Shown one piece after another: positions 7,336-7,377 of a stretch of DNA of 7,377 bases. The first letter of the stretch is position 1, and each line of letters opens with the position of its first letter. The stretch comes from JAVBMJ01 sp031552535. GTDB lineage: Bacteria; Bacteroidota; Bacteroidia; Bacteroidales; Rikenellaceae. Under the pieces are notes generated by a model. The model did no database searches and had not been told where the DNA came from. It was given only the letters and a program-made list of their open reading frames with translations. The translations under genes were made by a program, and so were the position numbers. The stretch covers positions 1 through 7,377 of the forward strand of contig JAVBMJ010000014.1 of the NCBI GenBank assembly GCA_031552535.1, in the 5' to 3' direction.

Positions 7336-7354
7336 CGGTCAGAATCAGACCGTT

Positions 7355-7377
7355 ATGCAAAAGGATAAGTACGTTTT
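7355..7377 (+). CDS. IS4-family transposase, N-terminal fragment (DUF4372 type)
   Basis: The reading frame opens ATG and gives MQKDKYV before the window ends inside the next codon, which begins TT. This start is typical of IS4-family transposases of Bacteroidetes with an N-terminal DUF4372 domain, which open with a KYVFAQL-like stretch. The assignment rests on only seven residues plus the context: a terminal repeat upstream and a fitting promoter. The DDE catalytic part is not visible. Confidence 0.6.

Larger units (their letters stand above)
7240..7377 (+). mobile_element. left end of an IS4-family insertion sequence, cut by the window edge
   Basis: The terminal motif TAGTGTCCACTAAAA (7240-7254) equals bases 3-17 of the small element at the window start. 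An AT-rich leader follows, then a promoter and a transposase start, in the order expected for a complete element. The orientation is the same as that of the left element. Its right end, length and target duplication lie outside the window. Confidence 0.75.

Noticed and set aside
7241..7340. Outward promoter in the insertion-sequence end driving the AsmA-like gene
   Set aside because: Reading the minus strand, no TAnnTTTG box was found in this stretch, so a promoter is not claimed.
1..7377. Compound transposon bounded by the two related elements
   Set aside because: The two edges share only about 100 diverged bases, the left copy has both ends and no transposase, and the genes between are ordinary chromosomal envelope functions.
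1..7377. CRISPR arrays, tRNA or rRNA genes
   Set aside because: No regularly spaced repeats and no tRNA- or rRNA-like segments were seen; the gaps between genes are all under 250 bases.

Overview
The window looks like a chromosomal segment of a Bacteroidales bacterium. The evidence is three promoters with the Bacteroidetes-type TAnnTTTG -7 box, two of them 19 bases from a TTTC -33 box, together with the gene families present: an AsmA-like envelope protein, a PBP4-type S13 peptidase, a periplasmic sensor fused to a transcription factor, and an IS4-type transposase start. The genes are clearly richer in GC than the insertion-sequence ends at both edges. Family calls come from reading motifs in the sequence; no database was searched.

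Layout. Bases 1-202 are a small AT-rich element with matching inverted ends, read as a non-autonomous (MITE-like) relative of the insertion sequence at the right edge. A long minus-strand gene (234-2825) follows. It encodes a membrane-spanning protein with a lectin-like fold and Kelch-like propeller outside, one transmembrane helix, and an OmpR/SARP-type DNA-binding domain plus helical domain inside. The intergenic region 2826-3031 holds divergent promoters with a perfect 9-base inverted repeat between them. On the plus strand, 3032-4525 encodes a D-alanyl-D-alanine carboxypeptidase/endopeptidase of family S13 (PBP4/DacB). The convergent gap 4526-4661 carries a 25-base-arm hairpin whose core resembles IS3-family ends. 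The minus-strand gene at 4662-7226 encodes an 854-residue AsmA-like protein. From about 7240 to the window end lies the left end of an IS4-family insertion sequence with its own promoter and the first codons of its transposase.

How it fits together. The peptidase acts on peptidoglycan and the AsmA-like protein belongs to a family linked to outer-membrane homeostasis, so both are envelope functions, but they do not form an operon. The sensor-regulator is divergent from the peptidase gene, and the palindrome sits where it could serve either promoter. This makes self-regulation or control of the peptidase gene a testable inference. The insertion sequence ends 13 bases from the AsmA start codon and has probably displaced the gene's original promoter, unless it lies within an operon.

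The most notable item is the sensor-regulator: it resembles a hybrid two-component system of Bacteroides in which the kinase and receiver are absent and the propeller is joined through the membrane to the DNA-binding domain.
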